From Geopseudomonas aromaticivorans (GTDB lineage Bacteria > Pseudomonadota > Gammaproteobacteria > Pseudomonadales > Pseudomonadaceae): a stretch of DNA of 64,000 nt. The translations under genes and the position numbers were made by a program. Below are positions 39,733-49,126 of the stretch, piece by piece (the first letter of the stretch is position 1; every line of letters starts with the position of its first letter). Below the pieces are notes generated by a model. That model saw nothing but the letters and a program-made list of their open reading frames with translations, was not told the origin of the DNA and did no database searches. The DNA lies in assembly GCF_019097855.1 (NCBI RefSeq), contig NZ_JAHRGL010000049.1, forward strand, positions 1-64,000, in the 5' to 3' direction.

Positions 39733-41491
39733 CGACCGCACCCTCGGCCAGCTGCAGCAGGCGCTGCACGCCGATCGGCTCCTGCTCCAGCAGCGGCACC
39801 ACCGCGTAGCGCGGCGCATGGCGGTTGGCCACCGCCTCGATCTCGGCCAGTTCGTTGCGCGCGCGCAGGCGCAGCAGCGGCGAGCGCGGCCGCGCCGCGG
39901 CGACGCTGTTGTTGATAACCCAGGCCCACGGCTGGATGCCGGCGCGGCGCAGGTCGGCCTGCAGGTTGGCGGCCTCCAGCACCGGGGTGGTTTCCGCCAG
40001 GGTCACCAGCAGCACCTTGGTCTGCCTGGGGTCCTGCAGCTGCATCATCGGCGTGGAGAAGCGCATGCTGCTGCCCTCCATCTGCCGAGCGATCTCGCGG
40101 TGGTAGGCGCCGGTGGCGTCGAGCAGCAGCAGGGTGTGGCCGGTGGGCGCGGTGTCCATCACCACGAACTTGCGCCCGGCCTCGCGGATCACCCGCGAGA
40201 AGGCCTGGAACACGGCGATCTCCTCGGTGCACGGCGAACGCAGGTCCTCGGCCAGCAGCGCCCTGCCCTGCTCGTCCAGCTTGGCGCCCTTGCTGTCCAT
40301 GACGTGCTGGCGGTAGCTCTCGGTCACCGTGTGCGGGTCGATGCGGCTGACGGTGAGGTTGTCCAGCGAGCCCTCGAGGGTTTCCGCCAGGTGCGCCGCC
40401 GGGTCGGAGGTGGTCAGGTGCACCGGCAGGCCGCGCTTGGCCAGCTCCACCGCCACCGCGGCGGCCAGGGTGGTCTTGCCCACCCCGCCCTTGCCCATCA
40501 GCATCACCAGGCCGTGGCCGTCGGCGGCGATGTCGTCGACCAGGCTGGCCAGGCTGGGCGCTTCCAGCAGGTCGGCCTGCTCCAGCAGCGGCGCCGCCGC
40601 GGTCGGGGCGGCGGCGAACAGCTGGCGCAGGGCGTCGAGGCCGACCAGGTTGAACGCCTTGAGCGGCAGCTGGTCGCACGGCAGGGCACGCAGCGCCTCG
40701 GGCATCGCCGCCAGCGCCGCCGCCTCGCGCTCGCACAGCGCCGCGGCCAGCGGGTCGCCGGCGGCCTCGCTGCACGGCAGCACGCCGTTGATCACCAGGT
40801 ACTGCTGGCGCAGGCCGATGGCGGCGAGTTCCTCGTGGGTGCGCGCCACCTCGCGTAGGGTGGCCTGCTGGGCGCGCGCCACCAGCACCAGGCGGGTGCG
40901 CTGCGGATCGGCCAGCGCTGCCACCGCCGCGCGGTACTGTTCGCGCTGCTTGTCCAGCCCGGCCAGCGGGCCGAGACAGGAGGCGTCACCCTTGCCGGCC
41001 TCGAGGAAGCCGCTCCAGGCGCCGGGCAGCTGCAGCAGGCGGATGGTGTGCCCGGTCGGCGCGGTATCGAAGATGATGTGCTCGTAGGCGGCGGTCAGAC
41101 TGGAGTCGACCAGCAGCGCGGTGAACTCGTCGAAGGCGGCGATCTCGGTGGTGCAGGCGCCGGACAGCTGCTCCTCCATGCCGCGCACCTCCTCCGCCGG
41201 CAGGCTGCCGCGCGCCGGGCCGACGATGCGCTCGCGATACAGCTGGGCGGCGGCCTGCGGGTCGATCTCCAGTGCGGCGAGGTTGGCCACCGCCGGCACC
41301 GGGGTGATGCGGTTGCCGATGGCGATGCCGAACACCTGGCCGACGTTGGAGGCCGGGTCGGTGCTGACCAACAGCACCCGCCGGCCGCCTTCGGCGAGGC
41401 GGATGGCGGTGGCGCAGGCGATCGAGGTCTTGCCGACCCCGCCCTTGCCGGTGAAGAACAGGAAGCGTGGCGCTTGCTCGAGAAATTCCAT
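39725..41491 (-). CDS. arsA: ArsA arsenical pump-driving ATPase
   Basis: This is a tandem ATPase of 588 residues with two deviant Walker A motifs GKGGVGKT (15-22 and 333-340) and two DTAPTGHT signature segments. The three metalloid-binding cysteines of the R773 enzyme are present: Cys113 (GACTTEI), Cys172 (DASCLGPL) and Cys421 (SPCTEEI). ArsA normally energises the ArsB arsenite channel and receives As(III) from ArsD. No arsB, arsD, arsC or arsR is present here; instead the gene overlaps a CDF transporter gene. Confidence 0.93.
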   Translation of the reverse strand: MEFLEQAPRFLFFTGKGGVGKTSIACATAIRLAEGGRRVLLVSTDPASNVGQVFGIAIGNRITPVPAVANLAALEIDPQAAAQLYRERIVGPARGSLPAEEVRGMEEQLSGACTTEIAAFDEFTALLVDSSLTAAYEHIIFDTAPTGHTIRLLQLPGAWSGFLEAGKGDASCLGPLAGLDKQREQYRAAVAALADPQRTRLVLVARAQQATLREVARTHEELAAIGLRQQYLVINGVLPCSEAAGDPLAAALCEREAAALAAMPEALRALPCDQLPLKAFNLVGLDALRQLFAAAPTAAAPLLEQADLLEAPSLASLVDDIAADGHGLVMLMGKGGVGKTTLAAAVAVELAKRGLPVHLTTSDPAAHLAETLEGSLDNLTVSRIDPHTVTESYRQHVMDSKGAKLDEQGRALLAEDLRSPCTEEIAVFQAFSRVIREAGRKFVVMDTAPTGHTLLLLDATGAYHREIARQMEGSSMRFSTPMMQLQDPRQTKVLLVTLAETTPVLEAANLQADLRRAGIQPWAWVINNSVAAARPRSPLLRLRARNELAEIEAVANRHAPRYAVVPLLEQEPIGVQRLLQLAEGAVDG

Positions 41492-41604
41492 GCGAAGGCT
41501 CCGGGGCGGACGACGGTGCAGGCGATTGCAGCACGGTCTGTGCAGACCTGCAGTCTAGGCCGACAGCCTCCCGCCTCGCCCTGCGCGGCGTCAATCGCCA
41601 CAAC

Positions 41605-41636
41605 GACAAAGGGGCGCCCGAGGGCGCCCCTTTGTC
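41605..41636. terminator. Bidirectional intrinsic terminator between DUF2790 copy 2 and arsA
   Basis: GACAAAGGGGCGCCC (41605-41619) is perfectly complementary to 41622-41636: a 15-bp stem with A/T-rich base on both sides, giving CCCCTTTGTC in either direction. It ends the minus-strand DUF2790 transcript ahead of arsA. Confidence 0.8.
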
Positions 41637-41660
41637 TGCAGACGGCAGTGGAAGCGGCGA

Positions 41661-41933
41661 TCAGCCGTTGTCGCAGCCGCTGCCCATCACCAGGTACTCC
41701 AGGGTATGCCGCTGGCCCTGATGATCCTCGTACACCATCTGCACCGGCGCGGGGCCGCAGATATTCGGGGTCTCGGCCGGGCGGATAACCCGGGCGACAT
41801 CCAGATCCATCCCATAGTTGTAGTGCTCGACGTTCTGCAAATCCTGATTTTCAACATTTGCCGGCCGTTGTTCGGCCGCAACCATGCACGAGACTCCAGT
41901 CAGAGCCAGAGCCAGCAGGGTCAGCGCTTTCAT
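41661..41933 (-). CDS. DUF2790 family exported small protein (copy 2)
   Basis: The protein has 90 residues with a signal peptide (about 1-20, ending MVAAEQ), then HYNYGMDLDVARVIRP, ICGPAPVQMVYEDHQG and LEYLVMGSGCDNG, matching copy 1 at the same positions, including two cysteines. AGGT lies upstream of ATG 41933. It faces leftward and has its own strong terminator, so it is probably monocistronic. Confidence 0.88.
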   Translation of the reverse strand: MKALTLLALALTGVSCMVAAEQRPANVENQDLQNVEHYNYGMDLDVARVIRPAETPNICGPAPVQMVYEDHQGQRHTLEYLVMGSGCDNG

Positions 41934-41971
41934 TGACAGTTACCTATCGGGCGAAACTTCATCGAGGGGCA

Positions 41972-41998
41972 TCGACAGGCCCTTGTGAGGCCTGTCGA
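41972..41998 (+). other. Hairpin upstream of DUF2790 copy 2
   Basis: TCGACAGGCC (41972-41981) and GGCCTGTCGA (41989-41998) form a 10-bp stem followed on the plus strand by AGTTTTCTT, which looks like an intrinsic terminator. No plus-strand gene precedes it, so it may belong to a small RNA or shape the DUF2790 leader. Confidence 0.4.
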
Positions 41999-42203
41999 AG
42001 TTTTCTTGCGCAGTACTGGAAAACAGCGGCCGGGCAAACCGCGTGGCGCATGGTGCGGGCTTGCCCGTCCGTATTACTGCCTTTGCCTAGAAGGCGCGGC
42101 CATTTTAGGAAAGAAGGCCGAGCGCTTACACAACCAATGCAGACAGGGACTTTTGTCTGATTCGACAACAATGCCCGGCCATCCGTGGGCTACCGCGAGC
42201 CGC

Positions 42204-43097
42204 CTACCAGCGCAGCGGTACCGCGCGCGCCTCGCCGGTCGGCGGCGTGATGATCACAGTGCAGGTCATCCCGGCCGCCAGTTCGAGGCCCTCGGGCAGG
42301 TCGTCGAGGTGGATGCGCACCGGCACGCGCTGGGCCAGGCGCACCCAGTTGAAGGTCGGGTTGACGTCGGCGATCAGCTCGCGGCTTTCCGGGTTGTCGC
42401 GGTCGTAGATGCCGCGGGCGAAGCTGTCGACCCGGCCGCTGAGCTGCTCGCCGCTCATCAGGCGCATCTGCGCCTTGTCGCCGACGCGGATCAGCGGCAG
42501 GCGGGTTTCCTCGAAGTAGCCGTAGACGTAGAAGGAGTGGCGGTCGACCAGCGCCATGGCCGCCTCGCCGCGGTTGGCGAAGTCGCCCTCGAACACGTTG
42601 AGGTTGGTGATGTAGCCGTCCACCGGCGCGCGCACCTCGGTGCGCTTGAGCTGCAGGCGCGCCTCGTCCAGCCGCGCCTGGGCCTCGAGCAGGTCGGCGC
42701 GCGCGGCGGCGGCGAGGTGGCTGGCGTCGCTGCGGCTCTCGCGCGACACCACCCGCTCGTTCATGTCGGCGCGCCGTGCGGCGTTGTCCTCGCGCATGCT
42801 CAGCTCGGCCTTGCGGGCCGCGACCAGCGCTTCGGCCTGGCGCACGGCGGTGCGGTAGTGCTCGGCATCGATGCGCAGCAGCAGGTCGCCCTTGCGCACC
42901 GTCTGGTTGTCGTGCACCGCCACCTCGACCACCAGGCCGGCGACGTCGGGGGCGATGTTGACCACCTCGGCGCGCACCCGGCCGTCGCGGGTCCAGGCCG
43001 AGTCCATGTAGTGCAGCCAGAGCGTGCGCACCAGCAGCACGGCGGCGGCAAAGACCAGCAGGGTGAAGACGACGCTGATGACTCTTTTCCAGGGCAT
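42204..43097 (-). CDS. HlyD family efflux adaptor, AaeA/EmrA-like (operon 1)
   Basis: This is a single-pass adaptor of 297 residues. The membrane anchor near 7-28 is followed by the family signature DSAWTRDGRVRAEVVNIAPDVAGLV, a coiled-coil hairpin, and FNWVRLAQRVPVRIHLD in the barrel domain. It connects the FUSC transporter to the outer membrane factor. It is the last gene of the minus-strand operon, 22 nt after the DUF1656 gene. Substrates are probably aromatic acids, by analogy with AaeAB. Confidence 0.9.
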   Translation of the reverse strand: MPWKRVISVVFTLLVFAAAVLLVRTLWLHYMDSAWTRDGRVRAEVVNIAPDVAGLVVEVAVHDNQTVRKGDLLLRIDAEHYRTAVRQAEALVAARKAELSMREDNAARRADMNERVVSRESRSDASHLAAAARADLLEAQARLDEARLQLKRTEVRAPVDGYITNLNVFEGDFANRGEAAMALVDRHSFYVYGYFEETRLPLIRVGDKAQMRLMSGEQLSGRVDSFARGIYDRDNPESRELIADVNPTFNWVRLAQRVPVRIHLDDLPEGLELAAGMTCTVIITPPTGEARAVPLRW

Positions 43098-43119
43098 ATC
43101 CAGGCTCTATCGCGGCAGA

Positions 43120-43320
43120 TCAGTGGTAGACGAACAGCATCAGGGCGCCGTACAGGCAGGTGAACAGGCTCACCCGCAGCAGCGTCGGATGCCAGGCATG
43201 GCGGTACAGGCCGCTCCAGGCCACCAGGCGGTCGATGCCCCAGCCGACGGCCAGGGTGATGACGAACAGCAGGGTCAGGTTCGGCAGGTAGACGCCGAAC
43301 AGGGCGATTTCACGCGGCAT
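43120..43320 (-). CDS. DUF1656 small membrane protein, AaeX-like (operon 1)
   Basis: The protein has 66 residues with two transmembrane helices (LTLLFVITLAVGWGIDRLV and LLRVSLFTCLYGALMLFVY) and the conserved start REIALFGVYLPNL. This family accompanies AaeA/AaeB efflux genes and is a likely small subunit. It overlaps the FUSC gene by 11 nt. Confidence 0.9.
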   Translation of the reverse strand: MPREIALFGVYLPNLTLLFVITLAVGWGIDRLVAWSGLYRHAWHPTLLRVSLFTCLYGALMLFVYH

Positions 43321-45475
43321 GAGCGGGGCTCCCGGCGGCCAGCGGCGAATTGGGATCGAGCAGCGAGCTGCGGATGAAGTGCAGGTAGCTGAGCACTCGG
43401 CGCAGCGGCGAACTGTCGAACTGCGGCGGGCGCGTCTCCGGGGTCTGGCGCACGGTGGCGATGGCCTGCTCCACCGCGGCCAGGGCGCGCAGGCGGTTGC
43501 TCTCGTCGGGCTGGATGAACAGGCGCACCAGCGCGCGGCCGAGGGCGCGGATGCCGACCTGCCAGGGCATGCCCTCGCCGTAGCAGGGTTCGGCCGGCAG
43601 GCGCGCCTGCTCCTGGCGCAGCTCGATCACCGCCTGGCCGATCTCCAGCACCGCGAACATCCAGCGCAGCAGGCGGCGCTGCACCTCGGGGCGGCCGGCC
43701 GCACTGACCTGGGCCTGATTGAGCAGATCGCGGGTGCCGCTCTCGAAGCCGGCGACCAGGCCCTTGAGCCGGCCGCTGACGGCGAACACCACGCGCATGC
43801 GCAGGTCGTGCTCCAGGCGCTGCCACAGCCAGGGGCGGTCGGGCGGCAGCAGCAGCGCCAGGGTCAGGGTGGTCAGGCCGATCGCCAGCAGCGCGGCCAG
43901 GTACTCGTTGAGCAGGCGATGGAAATCGTAGCCCGGCAGGTTGGCCGGCAGGGCGACGATGCAGAACCACAACAGCAGGCCGGTGCCGTAGCCGGCGGTC
44001 TGGCTGCGCGCCAGCAGCCAGGCGCCGAGGGCGAACACCGGTGCCAGCGCGCAGAACAGCAGGGCGAAGCCGTCCAGCCACGGCAGCACCCAGAACTGCA
44101 GCAGGCCGCCCAGCACGGCGCTGCCCATTGCCCCGATCAGCAGCCGGAGCGACTGCTGCCACGGGCTGGGCGCACTGGCCATCAGGCCGGCGACCATCGC
44201 CGCGGTGAGCACGCAGGTTTCCCCGCTGGGCCAGGCCGTGGCGATCCAGAAGCCGCCAAGCAGCAGCACCAGCAGGGCGCTGCGCATCCCGGTCACCGCC
44301 GTGGCCAGGCTGTTGGCGCGCGGGGTGAAGCTGTCCTGCCACTGCTCGCGGGCATGGCGGTGGACCAGCAGCGAGGCGTGGGTCAGCGCGTAGTCGTGCA
44401 GGTCGCTGGTGAAGCGATACAGCTGCTCGGCGGCGGTGTTGAAGTCGAGCAGCTGCTCGTCGCTCGGCTGCTGCGCGGCCAGTTGCTGGCGGGCTTCGCG
44501 GATCTGCTGCATCAGCTCGCGCTTGCTGTCGCTCAGGCGCTGGGCCAGCACCTCGGCGTCGGCCTCGCTGCACAGGTGCTGGCCAAGCGGCGCCAGTACC
44601 GCGCCGACCCCGGCCAGGCACGGCGCGAGCGCCGTGCGCACCTGCTCGCCAGCCTCGCCCTGCAGGCGCTGCAGCAGCTGGTGCAGGCCGTGGAAGCGGG
44701 TCGAGAGCACCATGAACTCGTGGTTCAGGCGGCCCAGCCGGCCGCTGCGCATGCGGAAATGCGGGTCCTCGAAGGCGCTGGCGTTGCGCAGGTTGTCGAG
44801 CACCACCGCCTCGCCGGCGAAGCGCGCATTGAGCTGCTCCAGGCGCTGGCCGTCGAGCTGGCCGGCCAGCGCCGCGCTGGCGAACCCGGCGAAGTCGCGA
44901 AAGCGCGTGGCCAGCAGGCGGCGCAGGCTGGTGCTGCTGCTCTGCGGCAGGATCAGTGCGCTGACCAGCCCCGAGCAGAGGATGCCCAGGCTGATCTCCA
45001 GCACCCGCCACAGCGCCTGCATGAAGGCGCCTTCCGGGGCGGCGATGGCGGGCAGGCCGATCAGCGCAGCGGTGTAGCCGGCCAGCACGCAGCCGTAGCC
45101 GCGAAAGTCGCGGTAGCGCGCCGCACCGGCGGTGCACACGCCGATCCACAGCGACAGGCAGAGCAGGAACAGCACCCGTTCCTGGGCGAACAGGGCGATC
45201 AGCGGCACCGTCACCGTCAACCCCAGCAGGGTGCCGAGGATGCGGTAGAAGCTCTTGGCCAGCACCTGGCCGCTCTCCGGCTGCATGACGATGAACACCG
45301 TGGCCAGTACGGTGTTGGCCTGCGGCAGCTCCAGGCGATAGGCCAGCCACAGGGCGATGAAGGCGGTGAGCAGGGCCTTGAAGATGAAGGCCCAGATCAT
45401 CCCCTCGCTCTGTGCCCATTCGTCCAGGCCGCGGCGCAAGGCTCCGGGCAGCGCGGGCGCGCTCGAAGTGCTCAT
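43310..45475 (-). CDS. FUSC family inner membrane transporter, AaeB-like (operon 1)
   Basis: The protein has 721 residues with two blocks of membrane helices (about 25-180 and 375-530) separated by cytoplasmic helical domains, the AaeB layout. The first block includes IFKALLTAFIALWLAYRLELPQANTVLATVFIVMQPESGQV, typical of the family. The start is ATG 45475; an upstream in-frame ATG at 45505 overlaps the preceding gene. It probably exports substituted aromatic carboxylates. It begins 10 nt after the outer membrane lipoprotein gene. Confidence 0.9.
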   Translation of the reverse strand: MSTSSAPALPGALRRGLDEWAQSEGMIWAFIFKALLTAFIALWLAYRLELPQANTVLATVFIVMQPESGQVLAKSFYRILGTLLGLTVTVPLIALFAQERVLFLLCLSLWIGVCTAGAARYRDFRGYGCVLAGYTAALIGLPAIAAPEGAFMQALWRVLEISLGILCSGLVSALILPQSSSTSLRRLLATRFRDFAGFASAALAGQLDGQRLEQLNARFAGEAVVLDNLRNASAFEDPHFRMRSGRLGRLNHEFMVLSTRFHGLHQLLQRLQGEAGEQVRTALAPCLAGVGAVLAPLGQHLCSEADAEVLAQRLSDSKRELMQQIREARQQLAAQQPSDEQLLDFNTAAEQLYRFTSDLHDYALTHASLLVHRHAREQWQDSFTPRANSLATAVTGMRSALLVLLLGGFWIATAWPSGETCVLTAAMVAGLMASAPSPWQQSLRLLIGAMGSAVLGGLLQFWVLPWLDGFALLFCALAPVFALGAWLLARSQTAGYGTGLLLWFCIVALPANLPGYDFHRLLNEYLAALLAIGLTTLTLALLLPPDRPWLWQRLEHDLRMRVVFAVSGRLKGLVAGFESGTRDLLNQAQVSAAGRPEVQRRLLRWMFAVLEIGQAVIELRQEQARLPAEPCYGEGMPWQVGIRALGRALVRLFIQPDESNRLRALAAVEQAIATVRQTPETRPPQFDSSPLRRVLSYLHFIRSSLLDPNSPLAAGSPAHAA

Positions 45476-45485
45476 CGCGCGCTCC

Positions 45486-46997
45486 TCACGGCTGGCCTGG
45501 CACATGCAGACGGACCGCGCGCGCCTGCAGGTCGGCGTCCGCCGGGGCGCTGCCGGCCGCCAGCACGCCGCCGCCGAGCGCCACCCACAGCTCGGCCTGG
45601 GCGCTCAGTTGGCCGGCCAGCACCTGCTGCTGCAGGCGCCGCTGGGCGAACACCAGGCTCTGCGTCTCGAGCAGCTCGCGGGCGTCGCTGAGGCCGCGCT
45701 CGTGGGCTTCCTGGGCGAGCAGGTAGCGCCGCTCGGCGGTGGCCCGCGCGCTGGCGACGAAGCCCTCCTGCTCGTGCAGCGAATGCAGGCGGATCAGCAG
45801 GTCGGAGACGCCCCGCAGCGCCTGCACCAGGGTCTGCTTGTACTGCTCGACCGCCAGGTCGTAGGCGGCGGTCTCGGCGCCGAGCCGGCCGCGCCGCGCC
45901 CCGCCGTCGAAGATCGGCAGGCTCAGCGCCGGGCCGAGGCCGTAGGTCAGCTTGTCGTAGCGCAGGAAGTCCAGCATACCGCCCTGGGTCGCCGCCGAAC
46001 CGAGGCTGCCGAGCAGGTCGATGTTGGGATAGAAGTCGGCCTTGGCCACCTCGATGCCGCGCGCCGCCGCTGCCACCTGCCAGCGGCCGGCGACCACGTC
46101 CGGCCGCCGGCCGAGCAGCTCCAGCGGCAAGCGGCTGGGCAGCCGCGGCGCCGCGTGCAGCGCCAGCCGCGGGCGCTTGAGTTCGGCGGCCGCGCCCGGC
46201 CCGGCGCCGGCCAGCGCCGCCAGCTGGTTGCGGGTCAGGGCGATGGCCTCGTGGGCCAGGTCGAGCTGGCGATGGGCCTCGGGCAGCGGCGCCTCGGCCG
46301 TGCTGACCTCCAGCTCGGTGCCCAGGCCGATGCGCTGGCGCTCCACCGCCAGCGCCAGCAGCTCCTCGCGCTGCTTGAACTCGGCCTTGGCGATGTCCAA
46401 CTCGGCGTACTGGCGCGCCAGCTGGATATAGGCGCGCACCACGCTGCCCTGCAGTTCCAGCGCCGCGGCGCGCGCCTCGGTAGCCGCCACCCGCGCCTGG
46501 CTCAGCGCCTGCGCGCGCTGGCTGCGCAAGCGGCCCCAGAGGTCGAGGTCGTAGCTCAGGCCGAAGGCAGCGGTGTTGTTCCAGCTGGTGGTGCGCGCCA
46601 GCGGGCCGGGGCCGTAGAAGTTGTCGTCCGGCCAGCGCTTGCGCTGCACACTGGCATCCAGGCCGACCTGCGGCGCCTGCGCCGCGGCGGCCACCCCGGC
46701 CAGCGCCTGCGCCTGGCGCACGCGCGCCGCGGCCATGGCCAGGCCGGGACTGCCGGCCAGTGCACGCTCGACCCAGGCGTCCAGCTGCGCATCGCCGTAG
46801 GCCTGCCACCACTGCGCGCGCGGCCACTCGGCGCTCTCGGCGGCGTGGCGAATCGCTGCGTCGGTAGGCAATTCAGCGCTGTCGGCCAGCTCGGCCTGGG
46901 GGGCGATGCCGCCGCTGTCGATGCAGCCAGAAAGGGAAACGAGCACGGGAAGAAGCAGACTGGCGAGGAACAGACCGGGCCGAACGATGGCGGGCAC
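45486..46997 (-). CDS. NodT family outer membrane efflux lipoprotein (operon 1)
   Basis: This is an outer membrane channel of 503 residues with GTG start 46997 (AGGA 9 nt upstream). A lipoprotein signal (LLPVLVSLSGC, lipobox Cys near 25) is followed by two outer-membrane-factor repeats with WWQAYGDAQLDAWVERAL, LGRRPDVVAGRWQVAAA and the C-terminal LWVALGGGV. It is the first gene of the minus-strand efflux operon and is divergent from the LysR gene. Confidence 0.92.
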   Translation of the reverse strand: MPAIVRPGLFLASLLLPVLVSLSGCIDSGGIAPQAELADSAELPTDAAIRHAAESAEWPRAQWWQAYGDAQLDAWVERALAGSPGLAMAAARVRQAQALAGVAAAAQAPQVGLDASVQRKRWPDDNFYGPGPLARTTSWNNTAAFGLSYDLDLWGRLRSQRAQALSQARVAATEARAAALELQGSVVRAYIQLARQYAELDIAKAEFKQREELLALAVERQRIGLGTELEVSTAEAPLPEAHRQLDLAHEAIALTRNQLAALAGAGPGAAAELKRPRLALHAAPRLPSRLPLELLGRRPDVVAGRWQVAAAARGIEVAKADFYPNIDLLGSLGSAATQGGMLDFLRYDKLTYGLGPALSLPIFDGGARRGRLGAETAAYDLAVEQYKQTLVQALRGVSDLLIRLHSLHEQEGFVASARATAERRYLLAQEAHERGLSDARELLETQSLVFAQRRLQQQVLAGQLSAQAELWVALGGGVLAAGSAPADADLQARAVRLHVPGQP

Positions 46998-47242
46998 TGC
47001 AGCACATCCTGGATTGGAGCGTGGGGGCGGGAAGGCTGGCGATTCTAAGAGCGCCCGCAGGCGAGGATAAGCACGCAGATAGATGATGGATTGTGTCCGA
47101 AACGGTCATAATCTTTGGCAAGCTTCGTGACAGAATTCACGCCAGCCGACAGCCTGCTCCACAAGGCCTGCAACCGCGGCCCTCCTGCCCACGGTCAAGG
47201 ACTTCCAGCGCAGCCAAACCGCCCCCCGCCCGGAAGCGATCA

Positions 47243-48190
47243 ATGGACATCCTCTTCAACATGCGCGCCTTCGTCTGCGTGGCGGAAACCGGCAGTTTCA
47301 CCGCTGCCGCCGCGCGCCTCGACCTCACCACCTCCTACGTCTCGCGCGCGGTCGCCACCCTGGAAACCCACCTGCGCACGCGCCTGCTGCACCGCACGAC
47401 GCGACGCATCGCCCTCACCGAGGCCGGCCAGCGCTACCTGATGCGCTGCGAGCAGATCCTCGGCTACATCGAGGAAGCCGAGGCCGAGGCCAGCGACGCC
47501 CACGCGCGCCCGGCCGGCACCCTCAAGGTCCACGCGATGACCGGCATCGGCCAGCACTACCTGATCGACGCCGCCGCCGACTACAACGCGAAATACCCGG
47601 ACGTCAGCTTCGACCTGACCCTGGCCAACCGCACCACCGACATCCTCGACGAGGGCTACGACATCTCGGTGGTGATCGCCCGCGAGCTGCCGGACTCCGG
47701 CTTCATCTCCAAGCAACTGGGCAAGACCTACAGCGTGCTGTGCGCCGCGCCGGGCTACATCGACAAGCACGGCTTCGCCCGCCAGCCCGCCGACCTGGGC
47801 AAGCACCGCTGCCTGCGCCTGGTCAACTCGGTGATGAGCCTGGACAAGTGGCTGCTCGACGGCCCCGACGGCGAGGAGCTGGTGACCGTCAGCCAGACCC
47901 CCTTCCAGGTCAACACCGCCGACGCCATGAGCGTGGCGCTGAAGGCCGGCATGGGCATCGGCGCCCTGCCGATCTACGCGGCGCTGCAGAGCCTGCAGGA
48001 CGGCAGCCTGGTGCGCGTGCTGCCCAACCACACGCTGTTCCCGCTCGGCGTGTTCGCCCTGTACCCGTCGCGCCAGTACCTGGACGCCAAGACCCGCACC
48101 TGGGTCGAGTTCCTGCGCGACTACATGCCGCAACGCCTCGCCGCCGACGAAAGCCGCCTGCTCGCCTGCAGCACGCAGCTGATGGGCTAG
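47243..48190 (+). CDS. LysR family transcriptional regulator
   Basis: This is a regulator of 315 residues from ATG 47243. The N-terminal helix-turn-helix is MRAFVCVAETGSFTAAAARLDLTTSYVSRAVATLE, and the effector domain runs from about 90 (GTLKVHAMTGIG). It belongs to the AaeR/DsdC-like class with the C-terminal YPSRQYLDAKTRTWVEFLRDYM. It is divergent from operon 1, a typical arrangement for a LysR activator of the neighbouring efflux genes. The ligand is unknown. Confidence 0.92.
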   Translation: MDILFNMRAFVCVAETGSFTAAAARLDLTTSYVSRAVATLETHLRTRLLHRTTRRIALTEAGQRYLMRCEQILGYIEEAEAEASDAHARPAGTLKVHAMTGIGQHYLIDAAADYNAKYPDVSFDLTLANRTTDILDEGYDISVVIARELPDSGFISKQLGKTYSVLCAAPGYIDKHGFARQPADLGKHRCLRLVNSVMSLDKWLLDGPDGEELVTVSQTPFQVNTADAMSVALKAGMGIGALPIYAALQSLQDGSLVRVLPNHTLFPLGVFALYPSRQYLDAKTRTWVEFLRDYMPQRLAADESRLLACSTQLMG

Positions 48191-48223
48191 CGCCAGCGCC
48201 CGGCGCCGAGCGCAACGCGGCGC

Positions 48224-49126
48224 TCACTCGCCGGCCGGCGGTGCCTCGGCCATGCGCTGGAACGCGGCGCGGAACTCGCTGGGCTTGATCCCCGCCTGCT
48301 TGCGGAAGTAGCGGCTGAAGTAGGAGGTGTCGCGGAAGCCGAGGTCGTGGGCGATCTGCTTGATCTCCAGCTCCGTGTAGGCCAACTGGCGCTGCGCCTC
48401 GCGCATCAGCCGCGCATTGATCAGGCCCATCGCCGACTCGCCCAGCTCCTCGCGGCAGATGCGCCCGAGCTGCGCCGCGCTGATGCCGAGGCGCTCGGCA
48501 TACAGCTCCAGCGGCCAGTGCTGGCGGAACTGGCGGTTGACCAGCTCGCGGAACTGCTCGAGGAGGATCGCCCGCCGGCCCTGGCCCGGGCGCGGGGCAT
48601 CGGCCGGCTGCGCCAGGCGGGAGATCTGCACCAGCAGGGCGAGCAGCAGCGACAGCCCGGCGGCGACATGCCGCGGCGCCTCGCTGCGCGCCTCCGCCTC
48701 GAGCAGCTGCAGCAGCGGCCACAGCGGTTCGTCGCCGTCGACCGCCTCCGGCAGCGGAATCAGTGCCGGGCGCTGCAGCAGGGCGAGCAGCTCGACCGAG
48801 ACGATCCGCGCCATCGACTCCAGCGGCTGCTGCACGGCGGTGATCACCGGCCCGTCGGTGTCCTGGTTGTGGCTGAAGGCATGCACCGTACGGCAGGGCA
48901 ACAGGATCAGGCAGGGCGCGGCGAAGCTCATCCGCCTATTCTCGATACTGACCGCGCCCGTGCCGCTGCGCACGTAGAAGATCTGCAGCAGGGCGTCGTG
49001 GCGATGCGGGCGGATCTCGCCCTGGTAGAGCGGGCTGCGTTCGCGGATCCATTCGACGTGCAGCAGGTCGCACCACACCGGCGGGGCCGCCTCGCCGTAC
49101 AGGGCATAGTTGGGAATGCTCTTCAT
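48224..49126 (-). CDS. AraC family regulator, PobR-like
   Basis: The protein has 300 residues from ATG 49126. The N-terminal cupin-like domain (EIRPHRHDALLQIFYVRSGTG) and C-terminal double helix-turn-helix (LELYAERLGISAAQLGRICREELGESA and IKQIAHDLGFRDTSYFSRYFRKQAGIKPSEFR) follow the AraC-type PobR regulators that sense 4-hydroxybenzoate. No pobA hydroxylase lies in the window. It is divergent from efflux operon 2 and probably activates it. A longer frame to 49225 exists but has no family support. Confidence 0.9.
   Translation of the reverse strand: MKSIPNYALYGEAAPPVWCDLLHVEWIRERSPLYQGEIRPHRHDALLQIFYVRSGTGAVSIENRRMSFAAPCLILLPCRTVHAFSHNQDTDGPVITAVQQPLESMARIVSVELLALLQRPALIPLPEAVDGDEPLWPLLQLLEAEARSEAPRHVAAGLSLLLALLVQISRLAQPADAPRPGQGRRAILLEQFRELVNRQFRQHWPLELYAERLGISAAQLGRICREELGESAMGLINARLMREAQRQLAYTELEIKQIAHDLGFRDTSYFSRYFRKQAGIKPSEFRAAFQRMAEAPPAGE

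Noticed and set aside
46997-47243. A defined LysR operator (T-N11-A) in the divergent region
   Set aside because: No single dyad stands out among several weak candidates, so none was listed.
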